The position numbers were made by a program, and so were the translations under genes. A DNA stretch of 64,000 bases, taken from positions 2,464,810 to 2,528,809 of the forward strand of contig FN649739.1 in the NCBI GenBank assembly GCA_000310025.1. Reading direction: 5' to 3'. A model generated the notes under the pieces. It was not told where the DNA came from and made no database searches. It worked only from the letters and a program-made list of their open reading frames with translations. Numbering within the stretch: position 1 is the first letter of the stretch; each line of letters begins with the position of its first letter. Below, piece by piece: positions 44,701-58,227 of this stretch. Origin of the DNA: Ectocarpus siliculosus. Taxonomy: Eukaryota; Sar; Phaeophyceae; Ectocarpales; Ectocarpaceae.

Positions 44701-47700
44701 AAGAGACTGTTTGGGGTTGGGGGGCATCGAGCGTAACGTCTCTACTCGTGTTCCCGTAAAGAAGGTTCACGGACACCGATTCCCATACTTTTCGCGAGTT
44801 GGGCCATACTGCAAAGTGTCGAAGCTTGTGCCACAGGAATCGGTTTTCATCGTGGACCACGAAACCGCAAGCATTCGGGAGCAGTCAAGCGCTCCTGACG
44901 ATGTTTTCAACGTGTGTGCGATAGATATCGGCCTCGAGGGAAGTTGAACAGCGTCCCTCTCCGTCGGAGTGAAAATAGAGGCGGGCTTAGCAAGTTGGTC
45001 AGCATGGTGCCTGGGTATCCTCGACACGCGTCCCATAGTCTCCCTCAAAAGGCACCGAGAGGAGGAAGTTCATGCAGACTAGTGTGAACGCGACATGCCT
45101 TACAACCCCGAGAGCGTGTGAACTGCGAATCGCACGGCATCGAAAACTACATCAACATCGACCCATCGATCATGCATATGGATGATCTTGATCTGTCGCG
45201 CGCGTAGCTAGAAGAATACGAACACAATATCCACAACAACAACTTCGTTGATTGAAACAAGCACGTGGAAAAACGCACTTGACACTCCCTAGGTGAGCAT
45301 CGGGTGATATACGATATGATTAATCTACCTTACCGCTAACCCTCGGAAGGGACACATCCCCGCAGGTTACTTGTGCACGGATTCACCATGTTCATACACT
45401 CCGTTTTTCAATCAGGCCACTGTTTCCCGCCCCCAGGTCTGTGGTGGTCGACGTCGAAACCGGCGCGCTGGTAGAGGCACGGGAGCTGATTACGACGGAC
45501 GGTCTGCAGGAGGCCTACCAGGTCATCTCGAAGAAACCCCATCCCCGGTAAGCCCCCCTTCAATCCCCAGTACGGGAGGTTTTGGCGTCATTCAGACTTG
45601 TTACGAAGCTTACGTGTGCTTCTGCAATAAAACCGCGGCAGCGTTCAGCTGACAGTAAGAAACGACCTCAACAGCCAACTGCGTGGCCGCTCAGCGAAAG
45701 CTTGTAATATTGCAAACGAGAAATGTCACGCACACATCGCGTTATGAGTGCTTGTGCCTCGCGAGGCCGCGGCTTGCCCTTCGCTGCTTGTATCTGCCAG
45801 CCAAAATCTAGGAGGCCGTACTTACGGGAGGGGGTGGAGATGCTGGCCGAACCAAAACCAACACGAGGAACACCTTCTTCTACGCTTTCCCGCGGACCCT
45901 TCAATTATGATTGCGTTCGCGTTGCCTTGGGTACGAATTGTCATTGTAACTTTTTAGCTACTGTACGTACAGTTGAGCTTTCCACTGTACGTACAGTTGA
46001 GCTTTCCACATCTCAACAAGCCCGAAAACAAGGAGCGCACCGTGGAAGGTTTCGTGACATCTCTCGACTTTCACCACAATCACTCTTGCGTACTTGATGT
46101 TGGCTCTCTTCGCACTGCTAAAATGCTGGTGGTACTGTGTTTCCGGCTGTTCCACCCGTTTCCGGAAGATGCCTCACATTGCCTACTTTCCTTCTTTGAA
46201 CATGCGGGCGCGTTGTGCAATCAGCCTTTGGAAGCTGCTCGCTCAGCAGGCGTTGGAGGCCCAGGATCTCAACATGACCGAAAAGGCGTTCGTTCTGTGC
46301 GGAAAGAATGCCTTCCACGGTGTGCGTCTAGTCAAGCGGTTGAGCAACATCTCGGACAGGTCAGCAAGCATTATTGTGGAGACGCATCTCAATCCGAACG
46401 ACATGTATGTCTGCATGGTACAATGCAAGAATGGGGCAACATCCGATGTAACACTACTGCAGTTTCGGCCATGTCACCAGTTCCCTCCCCTTCTTGCCCC
46501 CCTCTACAACCGCTAGGATAAGGCGCCGGGCGGAGGTGTATAGCTACTTCGATCGCCACGATGAGGCGGAGAACATGCTGCGAGAGATCGACCGGAGAGA
46601 CCTGACCATTTCTTTGAGGGAGCGGCTCGGGGACTGGTTTAGGGTCGTACAGGTGACAGGCCAGACGTTGTCGGCGCACTTTCACCGTGTACCACTACTA
46701 CGTAGAGTTTTGTTGCTCGTAGGAGTAAGGCAAGAGGAAACGAACCAAACAATAACTCATTCGATGGGGCATACATACCGCACGCACCCTCGAGCTTGGT
46801 GGGATCATGTTCAACTTCCCCCTTTTCGGCGAGTCACCCGTGCCGACGGGTGCAACCCTTTCAACATATATGTACATCAAAATTAACGTCATTCTTTGCT
46901 CCTTCCCGCCTCTGAGAGCTGGGTGCGAGTGCTCTTCCGCCACACTAAAGGCAAGGGACTTTCCCCCGTTGAGTACAACCGTGGTTTGGAGTTGGTTCCG
47001 GGTTGCGGATGAGTTCATGCAAGAAAGATTGTATGCGCTGCAAGCGCCTGCGTGGTTAGATCGTACAAATTTTTCGACCACGCTTCTTTCGTCAAGGGCA
47101 ACTGCCGGAATCTGAAGAGTGATGTAAGGATGATTTTGAGATACCATACGGGCCGGCGTGCTTCGGGACGGTGCGGGGAACCATATCCTCCACTGTAGAC
47201 AATTTAGGCCTCTAACGCACGACCCACCAGATGAGAATATCGTGAAGTGGAGGCTCGACATCTGACAGCAGCGCAACTCTGGCGTGATTAATGCGTTTCA
47301 CGTACAAAGACTTTGAAACCACCACACATACACCCACAACCGCCAAAACAAGAAACCGAGCTCATTCACAGCCCTGTTGGTGTTTTGTCTCGCATGGGTT
47401 GATTAACTCTCAACAGAGGCAACACGGTCAACTTTTGAAAATAAAGCTGGCACACAATACTGTAGCAGCATGGTACACCGTCTGTCCGCGTGCTTGATAG
47501 TGCTTTAGCCTCATGAAGCTGACGGTGTTGCCTCTGTGTTGGGTGTGTTTCCCGCCCACGCCATCACGAACAACTTTGCTACAGCTGATGAAGCAAGGGG
47601 GGGGCGACGACGAACAGCTCTGCGCGGCGTGGGGCAAGATTGGAGCCTACTACACGGAGCGGGGAAAGTGGGGCAAGGCTGTGCAGTATTTCAAGCAAGC

Positions 47701-50700
47701 CAAGGATCTAAGGATGATGGCGGAATGTTACTACAGGTACGAAACTTATAACCTCGTGGGCACACCAGTACCGCACCTTAGGCGTTTGGAATCAGACGTG
47801 TTCCCGTTGCTTTTTCGTGGTAGAAGTTGAGCAGGCATGCGAAAATATTTTCCAAGACTCCTTGCAGACACAGATCGAACACACTGTGCACAAATCATGA
47901 TTGATGATAATTGTTCTCGCCGCGAGATACCACCCCTGATATTTTTCTCCGTGTGAGGATGCCCCCCACGAATCACGACTGGCGCGATTTCACCCATTGG
48001 GAGGTGATATTGTTTGGCGCATTCGCAGTGGCCGTGCGTACATTAGATCAATCCAACATCCATTTTGCTCGGTGGCTCGATCGGGCGTCATTGGGCACGC
48101 GTCACCTTCTGTGGCCAGATTTCGATTTACCGGAAAACTACCGTGATTGTTGTGCCCGATAGGTTAGAGCAGTATGCCAGCCTTAGGGAGCTGGTGGACA
48201 CCCTCCCGCATGGAGCGACCGAGCTCGCCGAACTCGGCACCATGTTCGAATCAGTGGGGCTGGGGGAAGACTCGGTACGGGCGTTGATAAGGCTCGGGGA
48301 CCCCAAGGGAGCGATCGACTCCTGCATCAGGCTCAACCACTGGAGAAGGTGTGGGGATTGAGCTCTCCGGCTATTGCGATGATGGAGGTTCAAGTACGAA
48401 GGCTACATTTTGTACGACGTGGCCGCTATCCCTTGGTGCAAATATTCGCACCGACATCACCGTGACATGAGAAATACTCATTTGCTGAGCCGAGGAGTCT
48501 CTCGGTGGATATGTCTGAATCCACCCTACACATTCGTTTCTGTGTAGCTCATGCCGATCTGAGGTAAGCTAGAGGGGTGACGTGCGCAAGACCATTTTCG
48601 AAATTGGCGCCTGAGCAACATGTGGAACAAGTAATTTGTGATAAACCTCCTCTGGGCTGCTATTGAGATGAAGGATGTCACAATAACAGACCATCTCTCA
48701 CTTGCGGAGCACCGCGACAACAAGAAACACGTTTCGTTTGCGGTGAAGAGCCCAAAGCCGGCGATTCTCGTGGACAGTGTTGTTGCACTCGATCGAATGA
48801 AACACGACCAAGTACCGCCTCTTCTACGCTTCCCTTCGTCTCCATGCGGACTGTTCTCAAGGGCCGTCGACCTCGCAGAGAAGCACGACTTCCCTCAGAT
48901 TGAGGCATTGTTGGTGCGCCACACGGGCCAGCTCTTGCAGAAGGGCGACCCTCTGCAGGCGGTTGAGGTGTTCCGCATGGCTGGGAAGGCCACCGACGCC
49001 GCGCTTCTCCTGGCAAAACTGGCCGAAGATGCGGGTGAGGTTCGCGTTCTTCATGCTTCCCACGGCTGTCACTTCTCGAACATCATTTTCGATATTCCAA
49101 AGAAGCGTCGAAAGACTCTCTCTTATGAAGCAGATGCACCTCGGTTGTAGGGTAATAACGAAGGGCGTCAACAGTGGCACATGCACTTTCTTAATTAGAC
49201 GGGCAGATCTTCAGCTGAAGAGGAAACCGTTTGATCTGCCGTGTACGGGTTATGTGCAAGTCCGGCGACTGCCCTGAACGTAACCCGTCGGAAACTGCGC
49301 CATAACGCCTGAGTTCGTCCGCACCGCAGGAGGGTGAGCCACGCCCCCCTACAGCGTTCCGCGGGATTGAATCGTGTGAAACCCTTACGACGGAAATAAC
49401 GTGCAGGCCGAAGGCGAGTTGATCCCCTAAGGGCGAAGAAGCTGCACGTACTCGCGGCCTGTGAAGTGGAGCGTCACCGAAAAATTGCTCTCGGAGGGAA
49501 CGGCGCATCTCGTCAGGTGACCCAAAAGCAATCCCCCAAACATGAAACGTGATTCACGTCCCAATCTTCATTCAAGGCTACGCTAGCACCCCTTCTGCCT
49601 CAAAGCTACAAGCACCCCGTGCCGCAAAGCTTCTTTCGAACAATAGCGTTTTCCGGCCGCCTCGTTCACAGACAGATTTCAAAACCGTTGGAGTGGGTTG
49701 TTGGGGTTCGCGACAAGGCTAATGTGTCAATGCTACCCAGGGTATGATTGAGTGATGATGAAGCGACAGATACTTGTGCTATGTCCTATTCTTCATTTCT
49801 GGGTTCCGATCCGTCGATTGCACAATCAGTTGTATTCGACTCGGAAAATCGTTGGCGCAACCCTTGACGCCAACCACCGCCGGCCTCAACGTACTGACAG
49901 GGGAGGTCAGCCACAGAGGTAGCGGCCGCCACGGCTGCCACGCTTAACACCCTCATGGCCACCACATCAGAGAACGCCGAAGATAAGAGAGCGGCAAAGG
50001 TGCGTCTCTCGTGCATCAGCCTACACCGAGAAATATGTTTGGGAATTTTACGCGAGAGCATCATGGCAGCGAGTTTACTCTTGATTTTTCATCATTTCGG
50101 ATGCTTCAACAAACACACATGGAGGAAACCACACGTCACACGAAGCCAATGAAACCACGATGTATTGGGTTGGCCTCGCCCGCGCGAGATGACTGTTTAC
50201 GAGGGCAAACCCCTTCTCGAGTAGGCAATATTTACCCCAAAATCAGCGTGAGGGCGAAAGAAACTTTCATACCTTGACCGGTTGTAGTTGCTGCACTGAG
50301 AATTGGATGGTGCGGGACCAGGTTCTCGACAGCGCCTGGAGAGGGGCAGAGGCGTACCACTACTACATGCTTGCTCAGCGTCAGTTATATCAGGGAAAAG
50401 TGGACAAGGCCGTGCGGACAGCCATAAGGTGAACCGGGGGCCTACGCGAAAATTAGTTGGTAATCGATTTCAATTGCTTCCAGGACGTATTGTATTGTCT
50501 ACCAGCACGTTGTCAGCTGATTTTGTCTGTTCCGAACGTCCCATTACGTTGTGCCCAAGATATTTCAAGACTCAACGGAACAAGCTCGACATTTCGATCA
50601 GCATTTTGCACTGAAACAGTTCTTTCCATAAACCACGCGTTCTCTCTCCCGGATGAAACCAGAGGTCCTGCGAGTACCATGTCTGGATACTGTATGCCGT

Positions 50701-51870
50701 GAAGCTTCCGGGCGCAGTATCCCCCTCATGGCCATGATTTTTTTCCAAGAGAACGACGTTTACGTGCAACGCAGTGTCCACGCAAAGTACAACACGAATC
50801 GTCCGTCATTGCCAATCGCAAGGTGTGCTGAATTTGAGGACATCCTTTCGCCTTGGGACATCTATTGCCTCGTCGCGCTGACGGCATACCACAGCGGCTA
50901 CATGGGCGTGTGCAGCAGGTGACGTACCCTACAGGGAGGTCTGCGTGCACGGTTGTCACGTTCCCACAGTAGCGCTTTAGCAAAGCCGTGTTCGCGGGTT
51001 TGGATATTGGGTCATCACAATGTCCAGACCAATGAGTTTTTTTCGCTAGCGGAGGTTCTTTGCACCAACGTTGAGCTAGGCTACGGCTTGTGTAAGGAGT
51101 GAAGTCGAACCGTTGCTCTGCTCTCACGCTTCAACAGGGCGTTCGTGAAGCTGGAAACTCTCCCCAATCAGTCGCCGGAGAAGCTGGAGGCGGCGCAGGT
51201 GCGTGCCTCATGCGGTGAATGTCTAGCCTTGACCGTAAGTTGCTTGTCAAGAAACGACATGTGCACCCCTGCGTGGAACCGTGCACACACTGGCGTGGAT
51301 GCTATGTACCTCTTTTGTTGCTGAAAGCCAAACGTTGTACGCGGCCAATAACCATAACCTTTCTTCGGCCCATCTGTCGGAACCTTGTGGCTCTTCTCGT
51401 CGAAGAGCTGGAGGGCACTCAAACATGTATTCTGACCCTGACAACGCAAGTCCACTAATTATTTCCGCGACACGCACGCGCGCTCTCATGAAATCGCCGT
51501 AGGCTCTAGCATTGAAGGTATTCACGCGGAACCCTCCGATTGATCCCGAGCCGCTGGAATCGCACTGTCTGGAGTGTTTGGACGAGGGCCGGTCATACCA
51601 AGCATGCACGGCCTCGGGACAGGTGTGAAAAAGTCGAATTCAAAAACGAAGCTGAAATGATTTGCAATTGATGTTTACCGCCTACATATGTTAGTACTCC
51701 CCCGACCGGGTAATTAAATCCCCTTTTTCTCGTCCAAATGATTCTATCTGACACAGGTCATCTCGTCCAGAGGAAGAGCGCTGATGTGCAAGACTTGCCG
51801 GCATTTTGCCATTGAGTCCGAGCTTGAGAGACGCGCCCAATGTCCCCTTTGCCACGCACCAATGCGGTGA
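35781..51870 (+). CDS. IFT121: Intraflagellar transport protein IFT121 (WDR35)
   Basis: IFT121/WDR35 is a core IFT-A subunit that drives retrograde ciliary transport and membrane-protein entry. 28 exons, all phases joining: 35781-35897, 36824-36982, 37382-37525, 37879-38018, 38195-38615, 39108-39245, 39786-39880, 40507-40588, 40854-40972, 41398-41548, 41894-42077, 42640-42730, 43072-43180, 43676-43792, 44369-44523, 45437-45547, 46225-46359, 46517-46652, 47585-47736, 48163-48348, 48862-49034, 49407-49516, 49919-49999, 50322-50428, 50823-50918, 51138-51198, 51503-51622, 51757-51870; 1267 aa, versus about 1170-1180 in human. It starts [22 protein letters not shown]40 repeats fill roughly residues 1-650 ([46 protein letters not shown]). 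A TPR-like helical solenoid follows ([66 protein letters not shown]). C-terminal zinc-binding CxxC pairs are CLEC, CKTC and CPLC. Introns 5 and 10 use GC donors. Confidence 0.96.
45960..46007. repeat. Perfect 24-bp tandem repeat with palindromic core
   Basis: ACTGTACGTACAGTTGAGCT plus TTCC occurs twice with no spacer (45960-45983 and 45984-46007), in IFT121 intron 16. Each unit contains the 12-bp perfect palindrome CTGTACGTACAG. Confidence 0.85.
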
Positions 51871-53210
51871 CTACCGCATGAGGCAACGCGCAACTTACGC
51901 CATGCTCTATTGGGGTATGGTCTCGGCATCGCTGTTAGATGATGGAAGAAGCACTAGAGAAATATTCCCCGTCGTGCCCCCGGGGGTCGATTGTAAAATG
52001 TTGCTTGAAAATATCACCAGCGCTAAATTGGAGGTATGATACGGGGGCGATAAAAGGTCGTCGGAGGGCGATGAGTCCCCGGTGTCATTCCAATAGCCAG
52101 AAACACACGCCACACAACACGTTCATGATGTTTGTGGCGTACGTTTCGTCTCTATTGCCTGCCGCATATTGAATATGTGGCGCCGCAGATTGTGTTCGTT
52201 CGTTTGCCCCCGTGGGTTTACGTAGCGGTCGGTTGTCGGCATCAGTAGCACTCTGCTGAAGAGAGATCGTTTGGAATGACCTTGATGTTTCTTATCAGCA
52301 ACGAAATACCTCAACAGTTAACGGATTTTGGCTTATTCCCTTTTGTACTCGCTCGACGCTACCCGTAAACCGGTGTTCGTGGTGTCTCGTGTGCACGACA
52401 CATGCCCTCTTGCGCCAGCCAACCCACACGGCAAACACTACAATCACAACACACACAACGTCACCCAGATACAAACGCGCCTCCCCTTCCACTATTCACC
52501 AACCTCAATTCCCATTTCAACCCCCTCCCTAAGTGTAATAAATTACAGGGAAGAAGGCTGTTAGATTCTCGTGATCGTCCGAGGGAGGTCGTTGAGATCG
52601 GCGAAATACGGGTCGTAAGTTGGACGTGCAGGGGTCGATCTTACATAATTTCAACCCGAGACTACGACAACGCTGTTACAACGCTTCGGGCGATTTTGTT
52701 GGACGGGAAGGGCTGCGGCAGAAGATGTTATGACAGGCTGCCGGCAAGGACTGGTCTCTTGGACATAGCATTACAGGCCAAGCGATTCCAAAAAGTACCC
52801 TATGGTTCAACATATAACCCGTAGGTGTGTATAATCTACCGAAGACTATTCCGGTAATACTCCTCAGGTGCATACCTACGTGCTGTGTATACAGCAGTAC
52901 CAATACGTATGACTGACATTGAGTATTCCAACAGCGAGGTGGATCCCCACCTCAACCAGACCTTCCTCGCTCTCAATTCAACCAACATCTCATTTCTACA
53001 AAATCAATCGTGGAGACAAGGCATCAAGCGACCGTACCTCTTTATTTACCCTAGGCCCCAGCCGCTTCCAACAGTTGGGGCACCTTCACATCTGGCGTCG
53101 TCTGCAGGACTCTTACCTTGCAGTGAGTTCTCTCTCTTTCTGATGTCTTGTTGCGCAGTAGGCTTGCTTCTCTAGCTTCTGATGTCGTGTGTGTGTGTCT
53201 TTATCACTAG

Positions 53211-53262
53211 CATCGACCGTTCTAACCGGCTGGCCTATGAAATGGCGTCAGTCTCAGTGCGG
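53211..53262 (-). repeat. SINE-like short repeat, family A
   Basis: CATCGACCGTTCTAACCGGC, then TGGCCTATGAAATGGCGTCA and GTCTCAGTGCGG, preceded by a TG run at about 53187-53198. The minus strand gives TAGGCCAGCCGGTTAGAACG, resembling a tRNA A box. Confidence 0.55.
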
Positions 53263-54964
53263 TTAAAAACACAAAACACTTCTAATTGCCATAAACTGGC
53301 CCCGTGAGGGGTGGCATGGGGGAGGCTAAGATATTCACCGGATTGAAGACAGAAACGGCTGCCATGGAAGGAAACTGCACGTGTCTTCCAAGGCTGCTAT
53401 CTTGCACTCTCGAGTTCGTCTGGGAGCGCTTTCACCAGCATCCTCCTTGCTTTCGCCACCATTACTCTCATCGTCGTTTCTGTTTGTTTTCTTCCGTGTT
53501 TTCGTACACATTATCCTTGGGCGCCAGCGTAGCTTTTCTGTACATGTTTGACGCACCAGCCGGGAAGATGAAGGCACAGCAGGTTCATTTCTGTAGTGAA
53601 ATATGTATGCCTGCGTGAATTCGCACGCGCACACGTGGCGTGGGACGCGTCTTGCTCGGATCCCGTCGTATTTCATCCACCGTCAACTGGGTCATCGAGT
53701 GGGCTGTTGGTGTTGATTTTGACGTTTCGTCACATGTTTTCAGCCTGTTTTTTATTAGGTTTAGACCTTAAGGAGACCTGAATTGGGTGGTAGCCCGGAA
53801 ACCATTGACAACCTGGCTGATGTGCTGTTGTGTGACTTCCTAGCTGTATTTTCGCGGTTACCATCCAACTTTGGATGATTGCTCCATGAAACCATTCCAT
53901 TTATTCCGTTTGACACGAAGAAACCACTTTTGCTTTATTTTACAACCTTGTCGGATCAACCCTTTTCTTCAAGTATATGTCGATGCCGTTCTCGACCAAT
54001 GCCTCGCTGTAGGACTTTTCCAGCGCCCGCAGTCGCCGTCGGCGGCGAGTTCTCTCGTGGAATCACTACAACGGACTGACGGTTGACTACAGAAAGCTCA
54101 ACTCGTTTAGGAAATCTCAACCAACCACGCCATAACCCACGAGTTGACCATATCATCGACTTTATGTACCAGGGTAAGGGTGGTGTTCATTTTCGCCGTG
54201 AATCTCGGCTTCCACCACCATTTCACGGTGGACGGTGACGCGGTTCGACTGACGGCGTTTTGCTCGCCTACGCAGCTACTCAAGCGGTTTCGGACGCCTC
54301 AGGGGATTTCCGTGGCGACATCGTGGTTCACCCTATGGTCATCAACGAGGGTGGTTAAAGGTCTGGGTCAAGTGTGGGAATACTTGTGACGATGCTGTTG
54401 CGTTCGACGCGCACCCGATCCAACATGCAGCCAACGTGCGTTGTTCTATCGGGAGTCTACACAAGTACAACGTCTAGCTATTTGTCTCGTCTCTCGGTGC
54501 CGAGGAAAATATCTGCTTATGTAGGCTTCACCATCTCTCCTGCTAGTGTTGGTCCTCGCGCCGAAAAGGTTGAGGCCCTCAACAGATGTCGCTGCCGACG
54601 AACGGTATGCAGCAGCTGTGTTCCTTTCTGGGTGGCCTCTCGTACAGTACCGAACATTCACCACAGGTCCTGCCATGCGCGTTAACCAACCCACTCACAA
54701 ACCTCCGCGCGAAGACGTCAATCTTAGTTTTACACCAGACATGATGGGCACAGTCCAAACCCCCATGGGTGTCAACTCTAACCCTCCAATTTTGGCGGGG
54801 GGGTTTTCTGATTGGGACGCTGGCGCGGACGATAGATGTTCTCTCCGCCCATGCTGCGACGCCCGCGTGTAAGCTTTCGAACGAACGTCGCTCAAACAAG
54901 AACAGACCCATAGTTCTATTTGCCCCATTCTTGAGCCATACTATGTTGGGAGCGGAACGCCACT

Positions 54965-56011
54965 GTGCCGTTTCGGACTGGGAAGCCAGAAGTAAGTATG
55001 GTATTGATGACTAAGCACTTGTTTGTGCGGGTTCCTGTAGTACCCCTTTTGAATCAGTCGGCCCACAAAGCCTTGGAAGTAACCGCGTGGGCGAACACAA
55101 TGCGCTCGTACAATGCTAGCTTGTTTTCCGGTCCTCGTCCAGGTACACCCTTTGTTTCCGGAAAGGCGCTGCCAATGCTGAAAAAGGGGGATATTCTTGA
55201 GCTGTTGCCCTTACTCGCAACCGAAGTGAGCAAAAACGTGCCAGCAGCATTGCGGTCGATGGTACTGCAGGCGGTTTTTTCATTCGGGAGAGCGAATCGC
55301 GCTACCACGCCGGTCCGACACCGAACACTGGCTTCGGTGGGCTTGGCCCTACGTAGGCTGCGCTGCACGCCCCTTGCAACGGATGTCTGCTACAGAGATT
55401 TTCGCCGTTTTGGGCCAAGCATGGTGGTGCTGGCTCCTGAGTCCGTCCGCCCCGCTTGTTCGCCCCCAGGTGTTTCTCTGTCGCCGGCGATTCAACCCCC
55501 GCGGGTTCTGTGCCCGATAGGCCTCTTGGCATCTGCGGCACCAGACGTCGTTCTCTCGTCCGTCGATAAATCCCCGGCGGCGTCTCGCTCGTCTTTGCGA
55601 ACTCTTGCTGTACTCGGACAAAATCAAACTCACACTCTAGAATGGTCCAAGACCGTCCTACATTTTTTTCCGAGGCAGCCGGGGGGCATTGTTGCGCCCA
55701 GAACCGCGCGAGCCCCTCGGAAGCCACGCCTCTCGCACGGTGACACCCGGTCGGATCATGTCACGGACCGCTCTGTTTCTAATTCGCCGCCCTCGGAGGC
55801 AGGCGAGCGACTTCAGACATTGCCGACCCCGTATTTAGCTTGTCGCTGTAATCGGCGACCGAAAGCTGCCACGATGTCATCGCATCCACCGCCGGTGGAG
55901 CATTTGTCGTCGTCGTCGTCGCTACCGCCTGCTCCCGTTAGCCCCGGACCTTCTTTTGGACCCGCCCAAAACCCCGCGAGGGAGCCCATCTCCGTCACCC
56001 ATGCTGACTAG
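54965..56011 (+). CDS. Long open reading frame of unknown nature
   Basis: A stop-free + frame of about 348 codons; the first ATG is at about 54998 (MVLMTKHLF). It is clearly longer than most non-coding frames in this window. It shows no motif I recognise. The first half has mixed composition (KGDILELLPLLATEVSKNV); the second half is Ser/Pro/Arg-rich (PPPVEHLSSSSSLPPAPVSP). No splice sites or homology support it, and the opposite strand is also partly open. It could be a lineage-specific gene, part of a decayed transposon or chance in GC-rich DNA. Confidence 0.2.
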   Translation: MPFRTGKPEVSMVLMTKHLFVRVPVVPLLNQSAHKALEVTAWANTMRSYNASLFSGPRPGTPFVSGKALPMLKKGDILELLPLLATEVSKNVPAALRSMVLQAVFSFGRANRATTPVRHRTLASVGLALRRLRCTPLATDVCYRDFRRFGPSMVVLAPESVRPACSPPGVSLSPAIQPPRVLCPIGLLASAAPDVVLSSVDKSPAASRSSLRTLAVLGQNQTHTLEWSKTVLHFFPRQPGGIVAPRTARAPRKPRLSHGDTRSDHVTDRSVSNSPPSEAGERLQTLPTPYLACRCNRRPKAATMSSHPPPVEHLSSSSSLPPAPVSPGPSFGPAQNPAREPISVTHAD

Positions 56012-56523
56012 GCTAAAATGAAGCACTGTTAGGAACGTCCGTGCGTTGCGGCAGGCGGTAAGTATGCTTTCTATCCCTATGCATAGGACCTCCAACGGCC
56101 CCGCGGCATACATTGTGGGATTCCGCTGCGAGTGCATGACAGCAAGCAATCAATGCCCCGCGTCGTTGCTCTTGCTTGTAAAGCGTCACTGCACACTCTA
56201 CAAACGACTGGACGAGGCTACATTGGCTCGGCATTCTACCTCATTGTCATTGCCCATGGGTAGTTGCGCGGACGAACCACTCGACTTCCACATTCCAAAC
56301 CTCCCGCGTACATACTTGCGAAATGCTGTTGAGGCCGTGGGTCCTGCAAGCATGCCACGCTACCATGGTTTTGCACACCTGAGGACCGCTCGGAGTGAAC
56401 GAACGCTGGGGCGATCGTTCTTCTGGTTAAATGGTGGATCGGCATTTGATCTGTCGGTGCGAGCATTGTTGGTGTGCCGAGAGCGCAAGACTGCTCGGCA
56501 AATCTATTCTTGGTCGACACTGG

Positions 56524-56525
<2 letters not shown>

Positions 56526-56590
<65 letters not shown>

Positions 56591-56597
56591 GAGAGAA
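56526..56597. repeat. (GA)n microsatellite
   Basis: About 35 GA dinucleotides with one GC interruption. It creates the Arg-Glu and Leu-Ser repeat translations seen in several frames, none of them genes. Confidence 0.9.
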
Positions 56598-58227
56598 GTG
56601 GCGGGGGTGGGGGGAGAAGGAAAACAGAAAGCGGGGAATGTAGCATTTGTGTGTGGACAAGACCACAATGGCTGACAATAGTGTGAAAACTCAGGGAGAA
56701 CTCACGATATCGTTTGTCCCACGACAGCTACAGTATGTATTGTAGAGCACTTACTTGCAGTTTGATGTCGACCACCAACAACGTCAATCTTGTATATGCA
56801 TCCACGTCTGTATGCCGACAAGCGACAGCACCAACAGCCAGCCCGGAAGTCGATGCCACTGAGAGGGCGTTTAAACAACCTCAGCCTGCCCGAAGGCTCT
56901 TCGTACTTATAGTTCATCCTTCTATAAATCATCAGGTGTTTTCTTTCGCGAACGGACGGCGACCTGGCCGGGTGATTCTTGCATAAGTGAGAGACCCAAG
57001 CCGTACTGCGACTCGGGCAATGAGGTCTAGATATTTAGCACCAGATGACATCCACACCGCCGCATAGCTTTCGCAGAATGTCTGGGGAAAATCCGTGGCA
57101 CGACATTCTCTATGGTCGCGGCCGGCCGTCTCACACGGGTGTTTCAAAACGTATCACTCATAATAAAAACTCTGAGAGAAGGGCAAAATCATGGGCCATG
57201 CGCCAGAGCACCACGGGACGAACACCCACACAAAGGGTTAGCGAGGTATTGTATGCTAACAACAAAACGCACAACACACGCTTTAGCCCTGTGACCAAAG
57301 AGGAAGGCGTCCGCGTACCCCAGACCAGATGTCTCCAATATATGAGCCCTTCTACACGATCGCAGTATCCAGCACACACCACCCACCTCCATTTCCTCAC
57401 TCTCCGATTCACACAAATTCCATGGTCGGCCACAAGCTAACAACCTCCAACAAGCAACGCATAAATACAAGACGGCAACACGTAAAAAAACACCTAGAGT
57501 ACGCTCAACCACTAGCAGCGAAGAAACACAAATTCGATGCAAACGCATGATGTAGAACAGGAAACACTATGGGTGTGCGTGTGGGTGTGTCCACCCCGAT
57601 TGAAGTGCCCACGGTAGCAGCCGGATCAGCGATGGTGGCGTACAGGGGGGCAGTTGTCCCACGAAACGCACACGGGACACGCCGCCCAAAACACCAAGGA
57701 CAAAAACATGCAACCACGTAATAAACGCCCGCCGGGTGCAAACAGACAACTCGGAAGAACGATTGGCCTACGAGCGTGCGATGCCGTTCGCATCTAACGC
57801 CAGGCACGCGCGACCCCCAAACAACGCAACGCACACAAAGGTAGCGTAGGCCGACTCTCACAGCCGCCGTCGGCGGCGCACTCACGCACACAGCAGCAGT
57901 ACCGAAGGACCCATCACACGACAGACGACAGGAGACATTGACATACAAATAATATTTCCTGTCTGTTGGCCAACAGACAAACCATAACGAGCAGGAGAAC
58001 GAACTTTGGAAGTTCGGAATGCACGCCGCAGCAAGAGAGAAAGCGCGCAGCAGCATCAAAGCCGCAGCGGGAAATTGTCGCTACTCCATGCTACGCTTGA
58101 ATACTTACAAACGACTTGCCACGGCAAAAGTTGAAATGCCGCCGACTTGGAAGAATGGTCCGTGATCGTGCGGCTACTGGGACGACCGAACTGCCTTCGC
58201 AATGTAACGTCTCTGAAAATATATTAA

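Noticed and set aside
56046-56675. Frame of 209 codons with an Arg-Glu repeat
   Set aside because: Its length comes from the (GA)n microsatellite; no recognisable domain before it.
57505-58059. Minus-strand frame of 184 codons with a hydrophobic start
   Set aside because: Cys/Val-rich composition without any family motif, splice support or conserved block; could be chance in GC-rich DNA.
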